Source of the DNA: Candidatus Doudnabacteria bacterium
GTDB taxonomy: Bacteria > Patescibacteriota > Doudnabacteria > UBA920 > O2-02-FULL-48-8
Direction of reading: 5' to 3'
DNA length: 36,822 nucleotides
Assembly (NCBI GenBank): GCA_019659055.1
Contig: JAIFWV010000004.1
Coordinates: 1 to 36,822, forward strand
Position numbers and translations under genes: made by a program. Of this stretch, positions 26,393-35,551 are shown piece by piece (within the stretch, counting starts at the first letter, position 1; each line of letters begins with the position of its first letter). The notes below the pieces were generated by a model. That model did not search any database, had not been told where the DNA came from, and saw only the letters and a program-made list of their open reading frames with translations.

Positions 26393-27709
26393 ATGAGAAT
26401 TCCACTAGTCGCCATCATCGGCCTGCCCAACTCGGGCAAATCCACTCTTTATAACAAAATCCTGCACCGCTATACAGCGCTGGTGCATGACTTGGCGGGC
26501 ACGACCCGCGACCGCGCCTACGGTCTGACCGAATGGAACGGCTTGTCTTTTTATCTCATCGACACCGCCGGCATTGTCCACCGGGCCGACTCGGAACTGG
26601 AAAAAAATATCCAAAAGCAGACCGCGATTGCCGCAGAAGAATCCGACGTCATCGTTTTGGTTGTCGATGGCAAAACCCCGGTCTCAGACAAAGATTTCCA
26701 AGTCGCCCAACAGCTGACCCGGCTCAAGAAGCCGATTATTTTAGCTGTGAATAAAATCGACGCCCGCAATCCCAAAACCGAAGAACAAATTGCCTCCTAC
26801 CAGAAGCTTGGTCTCGACCTGCAAGCAACCTCAGCCGTCAACGGTGCCGGGGTTGGCGACCTTCTGGATATGATTACGACCAGCCTTGAGACATTTAAAG
26901 CCGAACGAATCGAGGATCCCGACCGCATCAAGATCGCTTTTTTGGGCAAACCAAACGTCGGGAAATCGTCGCTGATCAATGCTCTCATCAAACAAGAGCG
27001 CTTGCTGGTGCACGACAAGGCCGGGACCACCCGCTCCACTGTGGAAATCCCATTTGAATCCAATGAGCATAAATTTATGCTTCTCGATACAGCCGGGATC
27101 AAGCGCAAATGGAAACAAGATTCCGATGTCGAAGCCGCTGCTGCATTCCAGTCGATTAAAACTCTCTCACACACCGACGTCGCCTTATTTGTGGTCGACG
27201 GCTCACAGGAAATCACAGTCCAGGACCAAGTCGTGGCCTCGGATATTTTGGATCAGCACAAACCAGTCGTCCTGCTCATGAACAAAACCGATCTCCTCAA
27301 CGAAGAGCAGCGCGACCAGCTCCTCACCGAGCTTCCTAACTACCTGCCCATGCTGTGGTTTGCCCCTGTGCTCTTTACTTCCGCCCCCACTGGGCAAGGT
27401 TTGGATTTGCTGTTAAAATTTGCTTACGAAGTGCACACTTTGGCCGACCGCGAGGTCGAACCCGAGGTTTTGGATCAGTTTTTAGACAAGATCATTGCCG
27501 AAAATATGCCGGGGAAGGTCGAAGACGAACGGGCGCCGAAAATTTACAACATCAAACAAACCGGCACGCGGCCGCCGGTGTTCCGAATCACTGTGAACTT
27601 TCCGTCCTCCCTCGCCGAATCCTGGAAGCGATGGTTCGAAAAACAGTTCCGCTTAAGGTTTGGTTTCGAAGGCACACCAATAATTATTAAATACATAAGA
27701 AAACAGTAA
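26393..27709 (+). CDS. der: Ribosome-associated double GTPase Der
   Basis: Two G domains: GLPNSGKSTLYNKI and GKPNVGKSSLINALI; C-terminal KH-like domain. Confidence 0.96.
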   Translation: MRIPLVAIIGLPNSGKSTLYNKILHRYTALVHDLAGTTRDRAYGLTEWNGLSFYLIDTAGIVHRADSELEKNIQKQTAIAAEESDVIVLVVDGKTPVSDKDFQVAQQLTRLKKPIILAVNKIDARNPKTEEQIASYQKLGLDLQATSAVNGAGVGDLLDMITTSLETFKAERIEDPDRIKIAFLGKPNVGKSSLINALIKQERLLVHDKAGTTRSTVEIPFESNEHKFMLLDTAGIKRKWKQDSDVEAAAAFQSIKTLSHTDVALFVVDGSQEITVQDQVVASDILDQHKPVVLLMNKTDLLNEEQRDQLLTELPNYLPMLWFAPVLFTSAPTGQGLDLLLKFAYEVHTLADREVEPEVLDQFLDKIIAENMPGKVEDERAPKIYNIKQTGTRPPVFRITVNFPSSLAESWKRWFEKQFRLRFGFEGTPIIIKYIRKQ

Positions 27710-28251
27710 TGTACCTTATAGTTGGCCTGGGGAATCCGGGCGCAAAATACGAACAAACTCGTCACAACCTGGGATTTATGGTCCTGGATCTTTTGGCAGG
27801 AGCCGATGCGCCTTGGGAATTGAAGTATGATTCGCAATTTTTAAAACTAAATGACGTTATCTTGGCCAAACCTCAGACGTTCATGAATAATTCAGGCAAG
27901 GCGGTGGCGCAAATCCTCAAATTTTATCCGGATGCCGAGCTAGTCGTCGTCCACGACGAGCTGGATATCGAACTGGGCACAATCCGCATCCAAAAAAATG
28001 TTTCTGCGGCCGGGCACAACGGAGTCCAGTCTATCATCGATGAAATCGGTACCCAAGATTTCATCCGCATAAGGCTTGGGACCAACGATCCCCCTCTGCG
28101 GGGACAAGTGCCAGGCGAAGATTATGTCTTGCAAAATTTCCAAGCCGAAGAACAAACGCTGGTAAAAGAAGTACTCGAAAAATCAATCAAAGCCCTCGAG
28201 ACTATTCAGACCGAAGGATTCGAAATCGCCCAATCCAAGTTTAATGGGTAA
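27709..28251 (+). CDS. pth: Peptidyl-tRNA hydrolase
   Basis: YLIVGLGNPGAKYEQTRHNLGFMVLD, KPQTFMNNSGKAV, VVVHDELDIELG, GHNGVQSI. Confidence 0.96.
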   Translation: MYLIVGLGNPGAKYEQTRHNLGFMVLDLLAGADAPWELKYDSQFLKLNDVILAKPQTFMNNSGKAVAQILKFYPDAELVVVHDELDIELGTIRIQKNVSAAGHNGVQSIIDEIGTQDFIRIRLGTNDPPLRGQVPGEDYVLQNFQAEEQTLVKEVLEKSIKALETIQTEGFEIAQSKFNG

Positions 28252-28266
28252 TATTCAGACATAGAA

Positions 28267-28311
28267 AAAAGACCTGGCCAATTACGATCGCGTAAAATGG
28301 GCAGGTCTTTT
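28267..28311. terminator. Bidirectional terminator after pth
   Basis: AAAAGACCTG...CAGGTCTTTT. Confidence 0.75.
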
Positions 28312-28445
28312 ATATAAGCTTGTAAACTTGAAGCTAAATCAATGATGTGCTCCGGGCTGGGTCCGGAGCAAGATTAGTGTCCGTTCCGCTTAGGTTGCGG
28401 GACTACTGACACATTTGGTGGGATCTTGAAGTGGGCGGACGTTCG

Positions 28446-28691
28446 TTAGTGTTCCCGTAACCTCATGCCTTCAGCGCGCAGCCACTCCATGAGCGCCTTG
28501 CGCTGCTTGGGCTCGAGATCCAAGGGATGCTCGAGGACCTCGCGAACCAACAGTCGCGACTGCTGATTGGGGGCCACGTTGGCGAGGACAAATACCGGCG
28601 ATTGTCCGGCGATCTCTGTCACCGGCTCACCGAATTCCTCGATCTGGAACCCCTTGAGGCTGAGACTCTCGCGTCTTGATACTGGGATCAT
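28446..28691 (-). CDS. Hypothetical small protein
   Basis: 81 aa; SD-like CGGAG upstream; third gene of a minus-strand unit. Confidence 0.5.
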   Translation of the reverse strand: MIPVSRRESLSLKGFQIEEFGEPVTEIAGQSPVFVLANVAPNQQSRLLVREVLEHPLDLEPKQRKALMEWLRAEGMRLREH

Positions 28692-28770
28692 AATCCAACT
28701 CCGACAAACGAGATTGTTACCCCTACCGGAAGTGTTTCTCCGGTAACTCTCGAAACAGTCCTCCTTCCCA

Positions 28771-29010
28771 CTAGTTACGGAACAGGTTGTCCCATTCCTT
28801 TTTCACCGCGTCCGCGGTATTCACACTCGTGCTCGATGAGCTCGGTGTGGTCTGTTTTTTCGGTTGCACCGGAGGCGGGGCTGGGGCGGGTTTCAGCAAG
28901 CGAGGAGCCTGCTGGGAAGGATTTCCGGGAGGCACCAGACTGCTTTTGCGCAGTTCTGATGATTCTCTCCGCAGAAACGAACCCACCGCACGTGTAGACG
29001 CTTTTGCCAT
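28771..29010 (-). CDS. Hypothetical small Pro-rich protein
   Basis: 79 aa MAKASTRAVGSFLRRESSELRKSSLVPP...; GAGGGAG upstream. A competing overlapping ORF (28775..29014) exists in another frame. Confidence 0.45.
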   Translation of the reverse strand: MAKASTRAVGSFLRRESSELRKSSLVPPGNPSQQAPRLLKPAPAPPPVQPKKQTTPSSSSTSVNTADAVKKEWDNLFRN

Positions 29011-29030
29011 TCACTCACTCTCCCTCTGGT

Positions 29031-29249
29031 TTAGTCGTAGTCGATCTGCTTCAGGGCTTGCGTGATCGTCCGCCGAGGCCGCGTCACGAACCGATATTTC
29101 ACCTCGGTGATGACTGCCGCCAGCACGAACGCGACATTGAGCACCCAGAATGGAACTGTGCTCTGGGTGAGCAATGACGTGACCATCAAGCAGATGATGT
29201 ACGCCAACACGAACTTCGCGACAACGCTGTACGGTACCGGCATGGCCAT
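29031..29249 (-). CDS. Hypothetical small protein with two TM helices
   Basis: MAMPVPYSVVAKFVLAYIICLMVTSLLTQSTVPFWVLNVAFVLAAVITEVKYRF; SD TAAGGAGAT. Confidence 0.6.
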   Translation of the reverse strand: MAMPVPYSVVAKFVLAYIICLMVTSLLTQSTVPFWVLNVAFVLAAVITEVKYRFVTRPRRTITQALKQIDYD

Positions 29250-29282
29250 CTCCTTAGTTTACGAATCCTCCGATTCTGTAAG

Positions 29283-29517
29283 AAAAAAATCGCACCAGCT
29301 ACTTACTTATAATACTACTACAAATAAATAACTAATGCGATTTACTGTGCTTAACCCTACCTACGAGCGCAGGACATGTACGGAAAACCGCACCGGCCCT
29401 GACTTGTGGCTACTTACAAACAATAGGAGGGATGCTGCTTGCGTTCGCCGCTGCGTAAGTAGGGTAAAAAACAGTATTTCACTAAAATGTACGACTCGAG
29501 AAGGTTTATTATTCCAA
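29283..29517 (-). ncRNA. Structured leader RNA or independent sRNA
   Basis: Minus-strand promoter TTGACA-17-TAAAAT at 29552-29524; closing helix ACCCTACTTACGCAG/CTGCGctcGTAGGTAGGGT; terminator AAATCGCA..TGCGATTTTTTT. Confidence 0.65.
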
Positions 29518-29523
29518 CATCTA

Positions 29524-29552
29524 ATTTTAGCAAATTTTTGCGAGTTTGTCAA
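29524..29552 (-). promoter_or_regulatory. Near-consensus sigma70 promoter
   Basis: TTGACA (29552-29547), 17-bp spacer, TAAAAT (29529-29524). Confidence 0.8.
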
Positions 29553-29612
29553 TACTACTGTAAAATACCCTTGAAATACCCCTTTATTTATGCCAGGTAG
29601 TAGAAGTTTGAT

Positions 29613-29640
29613 ATTTGTTTCCGGTACACCGGAAACAAAT
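29613..29640. repeat. Perfect 13-bp-arm palindrome upstream of dprA
   Basis: ATTTGTTTCCGGT AC ACCGGAAACAAAT. Confidence 0.85.
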
Positions 29641-29733
29641 CAAAAGTTTAGTGATTTCTGCTGCTTGATGAATCTTATAGAACCGTAGTTATCGCTAATT
29701 ATCGATTTTTTAATCAAATTTTCACTACCTGGT

Positions 29734-30828
29734 ATGGCCAATCCGGAAGAAGAGATGTTTGCCAACGCCCTCAATCTCATCCCTATGCTAGGGCCGGTTC
29801 GACTTGCCCATATGCGTGGAAAATTTGGGACCTATGAGAAAGCTTGGATGGCCAAGCGCGCCGACTACGTCGCCATCGGTTTCAATCCCAAACTGGTCGA
29901 ACAAATAGTCTCGCTCAAAGAGCAAATCGACCCGAGTGCCGAATACGGCAAACTCGGCCGGCACGGGATCAGCATCGTACTTATAAATAGCGGGCAGTAC
30001 CCGGATCAGCTCAAAGAAATTTCCGCCGCCCCGCCTATACTCTATATCCGGGGCCAGATCCAAGTTCTCAATACCACCTGTATCGCTGTGGTTGGAACGC
30101 GCAAGATCACGGTTTATGGCAAGCGAGCCGCAGACGAAATTGTCGGCGGGTTGGTCAGCTCGGGCCTAACCATTGCCTCAGGTCTGGCCTACGGCATCGA
30201 TGGTGCCGCACTCACAGCCGCCCTCAATAACGGCGGCCGCACGATCGCGGTCTTGGCCACCCCGCTGGATGATGATTCGATTTCACCCCGGACCAATTAC
30301 AACCTGGCTCAGAGAATTCTCGAAAGCGGCTGTATTATTTCCGAATACGGGCTGGGCGCATCGGTTCAAAAACAAAACTTTCCTATCCGCAACCGGATTC
30401 TTTCCGGATTGGGCATTGGGACTTTGGTCATTGAAGCCGACGTCGATTCGGGATCATTGATTACCGCAAGCTACGCCTTGGAGCAGAACCGGGAAGTTTT
30501 TGCCGTGCCGGGATCGATCTTTTCCGAAGTCTCGCGCGGGACCAACAATCTCATCAAAAAAGGCGCTAAGCTTGTCACCACTCACCTCGATATCCTCGAA
30601 GAACTCAACCTCGATGTGGCCCTCACCACTGAATTTGAAACGGGCCAGGACACCACGGACGAAGAACAAAAAATTATTGATTCGCTAAGCCGCGAACCGG
30701 TCCATATCGACGAGCTCGTACGCGCCTTAGGTCTGCCGGCGGCCGAAATTAATTCCACTCTGGTCATGCTTGAGATGAAAGGCCGCGTCAAAAACTTCGG
30801 CGGCGCCAAATTCGCCAAAATTAGATGA
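29734..30828 (+). CDS. dprA: DNA processing protein DprA
   Basis: IAVVGTRKITVYGKRAADEIVGGLVSSGLTIASGLAYGIDGAAL; FPIRNRILSGLGIGTLVIEADVDSGSLITASYALEQNREVFAVPG. Confidence 0.95.
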   Translation: MANPEEEMFANALNLIPMLGPVRLAHMRGKFGTYEKAWMAKRADYVAIGFNPKLVEQIVSLKEQIDPSAEYGKLGRHGISIVLINSGQYPDQLKEISAAPPILYIRGQIQVLNTTCIAVVGTRKITVYGKRAADEIVGGLVSSGLTIASGLAYGIDGAALTAALNNGGRTIAVLATPLDDDSISPRTNYNLAQRILESGCIISEYGLGASVQKQNFPIRNRILSGLGIGTLVIEADVDSGSLITASYALEQNREVFAVPGSIFSEVSRGTNNLIKKGAKLVTTHLDILEELNLDVALTTEFETGQDTTDEEQKIIDSLSREPVHIDELVRALGLPAAEINSTLVMLEMKGRVKNFGGAKFAKIR

Positions 30829-31865
30829 AAAAAATTATATTACTATTTCTAATAGTTCTAATTGCCGGGCTTTTCATAACTTCGAGAAAAATAAATCGCG
30901 GTCAGCTCTCTTCTAAAACTGGTATTCCGCCTACAACCTACGACCTACCAACTACCACCTTGTTCTTTGCTGGAGATATTATGCTCTCGCGCAATGTCGC
31001 GGCCAAAATCTACGCCGCCGATGACTACACTCTGCCGTTTAAAAACGTCGCCTCCGAATCCCAAGCCGCCGACATTGCCTTTGCGAATCTCGAATCTCCT
31101 TTCAATGACACTGGCGATCGTTCCGTGGAAGGAAGTTTGGTTTTCAACGCAGACCCTAGATCCGTCGCCGGCCTCAAGTTTGCCGGATTTGATATTTTAT
31201 CCACGGCTAACAATCACTCAATGGACCAAGGCTCAATTGGGCTTATTGAGACTCAAAATGTGCTTACAACAGTCGGCATCTTACCGGTAGGTACTGGTAA
31301 TGATTGCCGTGAGGGGAAAATTATTACTCGAAACAATATCACATTTGGATTTTTGGCCTATTCATATACGGCTTACAATACCGGCGGATCAGACAGCCCC
31401 TACCCTCAAGTTTGCGATGCCAACGATTTGCAGGGACTAAAAAAGGATATCCAGAACCTGCGGCCAAGCGTTGATGTTTTGGTTGTCTCCACTCACATGG
31501 GCACCGAATACACACGGAATCCAAATGCGTCTCAAATTAATTTCGCTCATACGGCAATCGATGCCGGAGCTGATTTAATCATCGGCAATCATCCGCATTG
31601 GGTACAGACAATAGAACAATACAATGGCAAATGGATTTTTTATGCCCTGGGCAATTTTGTATTTGACCAAATGTGGAGCACCGAAACTCGCGAAGGATTG
31701 ACGGCAACTGTAACATTTAAAGATAAAACCCTAGATAAGATTGTATTAAAACCTGTAATCATCGACAATTTCTGTTGCCCACGATGGGCTGATGAACTCG
31801 AATCAGAAGCAATTTTGAGTAAAATTAGTCTTAATTCTCCAATTTTGTTTAATGCTGGCGACTAA
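30825..31865 (+). CDS. CapA/PgsA-family poly-gamma-glutamate synthesis-like protein
   Basis: TLFFAGDIMLSRNV, DIAFANLESPFNDTGD, FDILSTANNHSMDQGSIGLIET, IIGNHPHWVQTIEQYNGKWIFYALGNFVFDQ. Confidence 0.9.
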   Translation: MKKIILLFLIVLIAGLFITSRKINRGQLSSKTGIPPTTYDLPTTTLFFAGDIMLSRNVAAKIYAADDYTLPFKNVASESQAADIAFANLESPFNDTGDRSVEGSLVFNADPRSVAGLKFAGFDILSTANNHSMDQGSIGLIETQNVLTTVGILPVGTGNDCREGKIITRNNITFGFLAYSYTAYNTGGSDSPYPQVCDANDLQGLKKDIQNLRPSVDVLVVSTHMGTEYTRNPNASQINFAHTAIDAGADLIIGNHPHWVQTIEQYNGKWIFYALGNFVFDQMWSTETREGLTATVTFKDKTLDKIVLKPVIIDNFCCPRWADELESEAILSKISLNSPILFNAGD

Positions 31866-31899
31866 GATATACTGATACCAACAGAATTAAGTTAAAATT

Positions 31900-32151
31900 G
31901 TGCCATTTTATAAAAAATATAAATTTACTATTCTAGTTTTTCTTATTTCTCTCATAGTAGTAACTTTGAATTACGTTTATAATCCTACACCTAACTATGG
32001 TGTAGATGGTTATTATGACTCATGTGGCATTTTAGGTTGTAGGAGCGTAGCGCAGGAAACTTTAATAGGCAACATAATAAAAGCTGCCTTTATTACGCTG
32101 ATCATTTTTTTGATCGAGCGAAATTATAACCAAAGATCCCGGAAAAACTAG
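31900..32151 (+). CDS. Hypothetical small membrane protein
   Basis: 83 aa with two hydrophobic segments; GTG start. Confidence 0.45.
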   Translation: MPFYKKYKFTILVFLISLIVVTLNYVYNPTPNYGVDGYYDSCGILGCRSVAQETLIGNIIKAAFITLIIFLIERNYNQRSRKN

Positions 32152-32298
32152 CCCTGAAAAAAGATCCCGACTTCCGACAGGATTTCGACTATTTAATTTT
32201 TCAATTAGTGCTCGGCTTGACAAGCACGACCCTTTTCAGCACAATTAGATAGTCGCGTCGAGAATGTCGCGGCAATTTAATTATCATAAAAATTTTTC

Positions 32299-34566
32299 AT
32301 GTCCAAATCATTAGTCATAGTCGAATCGCCAACCAAAGCGAAAACTATTTCGCGCTTCCTCGAAGGTAAATACAAAATCGAGGCGTCTTTTGGTCATATC
32401 CGCGACCTCCCCACGAGCAAGATGGGTATCGATATCGAACACGACTTCGAACCAACTTATGTCATTCCTCCCAAATCGAAAAAGCGTGTCGCGGAACTCA
32501 AAAAATTAGCCGCCGATGCGCCGGAAATTATTCTGGCCACTGACGAAGACCGCGAAGGCGAAGCCATTGCCTGGCATTTGCTGACAGCTTTAGGTTTGGA
32601 CAAAGGCAAAGGCAAAAAAACCATCGTCAAACGAATCGCTTTCCACGAAATCACCAAAACCGCCATCGAAGCGGCCCTGGAAAATCCGCGCGATCTCGAT
32701 CTGCACATGGTTGACGCCCAGCAAGCCCGCCGCGTCCTCGACCGTCTGGTCGGTTATGAGCTCTCCCCTTTCCTTTGGAAAAAAGTCCGCCGCGGTTTGT
32801 CGGCTGGCCGTGTCCAATCGGTTGCGGTAAGATTGATCGTCGAACGCGAACGCGAGATCCAGAAATTCAAGCCGGAAGAATATTGGAGTATCGAGGCCAC
32901 CTTCCATAAGGATTCCAATTTCATCGGCCGACTGGCCAAGGTCAATGATAAAACTTTGGATAAACTGGCTGTCAAAAACGAGGACGCGGCCAAAAAAATC
33001 CTGTCCGACCTCAGGGACAATACCGCGATTATTACCGAAGTCACGAAAAAAGAAGTCCGACGCTCCCCGGCCGCGCCGTTTATCACCTCGACCATGCAGC
33101 AAGAAGCGGCACGCAAACTCGGTTTTTCCGCCAAGCAGACCATGATGTACGCCCAACAGCTTTACGAAGGTGTAGAGCTCGGCGAAGGCAATGCTACGGG
33201 GTTGATCACCTACATGCGTACCGACTCTGTGAATCTTTCCGAGCAAGCTTTGGCCTCGGCTCTCGAAGCCATAGGCGCCAAGTTTGGCAAAGAATACCTG
33301 TTGCCGACGCCGCGAAAGTACGCCTCCCGCTCCAAGAACGCCCAAGAGGCCCACGAAGCTATTCGCCCGACAGACCTCATGCGTGACCCGGAATCAATCA
33401 AAGATCATCTGGACCGTAACCAATACAGGCTTTATGACCTCATCTGGAAACGGACCATCGCCACTCAAATGCCAGAGGCAGTTTTCGATGCCACAGCCGT
33501 GGATACCGAAATCAAGGGCGACAAAACTTACACCTTCCGCAGTAACGGCCAGGTCATTAAGTTTGACGGCTTCATGAAAGTCTATCTTGAAGGTACCGAC
33601 GAAGAAGAGCTCGAGGAAGAAGGACTGCTTCCGGAACTTTCCAAAGGCGACAAACCCAAAGTCGTCAAAGTCTTGCCTAAACAGCACTTCACCCAGCCGC
33701 CGCCGCGGTTTACAGACGCTTCGCTCATCAAATCCCTTGAGGAACTGGGTATCGGTCGCCCGTCGACTTATGCCCCAACGATTTCTACCATCCAAGAGCG
33801 CGACTACGTCAATAAAATCGACAAAAAATTCCATCCGACTGAGATCGGATACATAGTCAACGACATCCTCGTTGAGCATTTCCCCAAAGTCGTGGACTTT
33901 CAGTTTACAGCCAACATGGAAGACCAGCTCGATGAGATTGCCAACGGCACCAAAGAATGGGTGCCGGTCATCCGCGAATTCTACGACCCGTTCCATGAAA
34001 ATCTCAAGACCAAAGAAAAGGATGTCGAAAAACACGTTGAGATCTTGGAAGAAAAATGTCCGCTCTCGGGACACCCACTGCAAATCAAATTCGGCCGGTT
34101 TGGCAAATTTATAGCCTGCAGTAATTATCCTGAATGCAAATACACCCGGCCAATGCCTGAGGAACAGAAAATCATTGATGAAAATTCTGGCGAGATCTGC
34201 GAAAAATGCGGTAAGCCTATGGTTGTAAAGTTTGGAAGGTTTGGATCATTCCTCGGCTGTTCCGGATATCCGGAATGCAAGAACATCAAGAAGATCCAGA
34301 AAGGCACTGGCGTCCCCTGCCCCAAATGCGGGGAAGGCGAAATGGTGGAGCGCCGCAGTAAGCGCGGAATCTTCTACTCCTGTTCCAAATATCCGCAATG
34401 CAAATTCCTGCTCAATGGCAAACCGACCGGCGAGAAGTGCCCCACCTCTGGCGACCTGCTCATCATCGACCCGCGCTCCGGAGTTCTCAAATGCAGTAAC
34501 AAAGAATGTGATTACGAACGCGAACCTCAGCCCGAAAAAGTCGAAGGTCTCGAAAAAGCCGCTTAA
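32299..34566 (+). CDS. topA: DNA topoisomerase I
   Basis: SLVIVESPTKAKTISRFL, ATDEDREGEAIAWHL, LITYMRTDSVNLS; C-terminal Zn ribbons (CPLSGHPLQIKFGRFGKFIACSNYPECKYTRP). Confidence 0.97.
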   Translation: MSKSLVIVESPTKAKTISRFLEGKYKIEASFGHIRDLPTSKMGIDIEHDFEPTYVIPPKSKKRVAELKKLAADAPEIILATDEDREGEAIAWHLLTALGLDKGKGKKTIVKRIAFHEITKTAIEAALENPRDLDLHMVDAQQARRVLDRLVGYELSPFLWKKVRRGLSAGRVQSVAVRLIVEREREIQKFKPEEYWSIEATFHKDSNFIGRLAKVNDKTLDKLAVKNEDAAKKILSDLRDNTAIITEVTKKEVRRSPAAPFITSTMQQEAARKLGFSAKQTMMYAQQLYEGVELGEGNATGLITYMRTDSVNLSEQALASALEAIGAKFGKEYLLPTPRKYASRSKNAQEAHEAIRPTDLMRDPESIKDHLDRNQYRLYDLIWKRTIATQMPEAVFDATAVDTEIKGDKTYTFRSNGQVIKFDGFMKVYLEGTDEEELEEEGLLPELSKGDKPKVVKVLPKQHFTQPPPRFTDASLIKSLEELGIGRPSTYAPTISTIQERDYVNKIDKKFHPTEIGYIVNDILVEHFPKVVDFQFTANMEDQLDEIANGTKEWVPVIREFYDPFHENLKTKEKDVEKHVEILEEKCPLSGHPLQIKFGRFGKFIACSNYPECKYTRPMPEEQKIIDENSGEICEKCGKPMVVKFGRFGSFLGCSGYPECKNIKKIQKGTGVPCPKCGEGEMVERRSKRGIFYSCSKYPQCKFLLNGKPTGEKCPTSGDLLIIDPRSGVLKCSNKECDYEREPQPEKVEGLEKAA

Positions 34567-34577
34567 ACCTATATTTG

Positions 34578-34611
34578 AACACCTCAGCTAATAGCTGAGG
34601 TGTTTGTTTTT
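34578..34611 (+). terminator. topA terminator
   Basis: AACACCTCAGCTA/TAGCTGAGGTGTT then TTGTTTTT. Confidence 0.85.
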
Positions 34612-34621
34612 GGCTGGTCTA

Positions 34622-34657
34622 TCCCTCTCCCTTCTAGGGAGAGGTTAGGTGAGGGTA
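34622..34657. repeat. Palindromic repeat CCCTCTCCCTTCTAGGGAGAGGTTAGGTGAGGG
   Basis: Arms CTCTCCCT/AGGGAGAG followed by GGTTAGGTGAGGG, a REP-like class seen in many genomes. Confidence 0.6.
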
Positions 34658-34751
34658 ACAAAGCTTTTTGCTCCTTCCTGCCAGCCCGTAGCAGACATAA
34701 TGCGCTTGTCTGCTGTTTTTGACGATCGCACAAAACAGAGGTATAGGCAAA

Positions 34752-34791
34752 TAAAAAAGCCGATGTGATTGAATTACTCAACCACACCGGC
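34752..34791 (-). terminator. Terminator of the 34798 gene
   Basis: GCCGGTGTGgTTGA...TCAATCACATCGGC TTTTTTATTTGCC on the minus strand. Confidence 0.85.
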
Positions 34792-34797
34792 AAACTT

Positions 34798-35292
34798 TCA
34801 ATGAGTTCCGTTTTTCGGCTGTGCCAGATCAAGCTCGACCTGGGCTTCCAGTATCCGGATCATAAACACGACCACGAATACTACAATTTCCCAACCCACA
34901 CCGTGGCCTATGCCATCTGCGGCACAAGCAGCTAAGGTCAATTTACCGATTAGGCCATCGTAAAAGTACGGAGTACCGAACTTATTTACAAAGGCTTTTG
35001 GATCTGCAATCGCTTCAAGTGCAACCTTTCTCAACGAAGGACGCATTTCCACAATGGGTAACTGACCGCCTGCTACTCGCCGGAGTTGCTCATAAACCAC
35101 CGAACTCAACTGAAGGCCAAGCAGAATTCCTGGAATCTGATCCTCATAATCTTTCATCATGTAGATCAGGTCCGCGAGTTGAGGATTGGTTCGCTCCATC
35201 TCCTCGAAGACTCGAACACAGAACCCCACGTAATCCGCGTCGTATTCGGCAAAGACTGCTGTCTCGATCTCCTGCGTTGGTTTCTGCAACAT
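34798..35292 (-). CDS. Hypothetical protein with C-terminal hydrophobic segment
   Basis: Likely start MLQKPTQEIETAVFAEYD with SD CAGGAGATAG; C-terminal TM IVVFVVVFMIRIL. Confidence 0.55.
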   Translation of the reverse strand: MLQKPTQEIETAVFAEYDADYVGFCVRVFEEMERTNPQLADLIYMMKDYEDQIPGILLGLQLSSVVYEQLRRVAGGQLPIVEMRPSLRKVALEAIADPKAFVNKFGTPYFYDGLIGKLTLAACAADGIGHGVGWEIVVFVVVFMIRILEAQVELDLAQPKNGTH

Positions 35293-35522
35293 GTCTATCT
35301 CCTGCCCTACCGGCGGGAGCGGCGCTCGACGCGCCGAACTAGGGCGACTGACGATTTTGCGTGGTGCCCGGACACTTGCGTGCACGGACGTTTACCGAAA
35401 TCCTCTTTAACATTTTTTATTCTCTTCTAAGTGAAGAAATATTATAGGCTCAATCATTGATCCGGGATAAAGGCAGCCCTTAAACCTTCTCCCCTCCTAT
35501 TGGATCAACGACCAATTCTAGC

Positions 35523-35551
35523 AAAAAAACCCGCGTCGGTCAAGCGGGGTT
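35523..35551 (-). terminator. dus terminator
   Basis: AACCCCGC..GCGGGTTTTTTT on the minus strand, overlapping the stop codon. Confidence 0.8.

Noticed and set aside
29421-29459. Plus-strand ATG CTG CTT GCG TTC GCC GCT GCG TAA (..LAFAAA*) resembling a tmRNA tag
   Set aside because: No tRNA-like acceptor/T-arm or CCA end nearby on the plus strand, and the region is explained by a minus-strand promoter, helix and terminator.
29361-29552. Minus ORF of 63 aa (MTNSQKFAKIRCW...)
   Set aside because: Overlaps the promoter and structured RNA, no SD, no recognisable domain.
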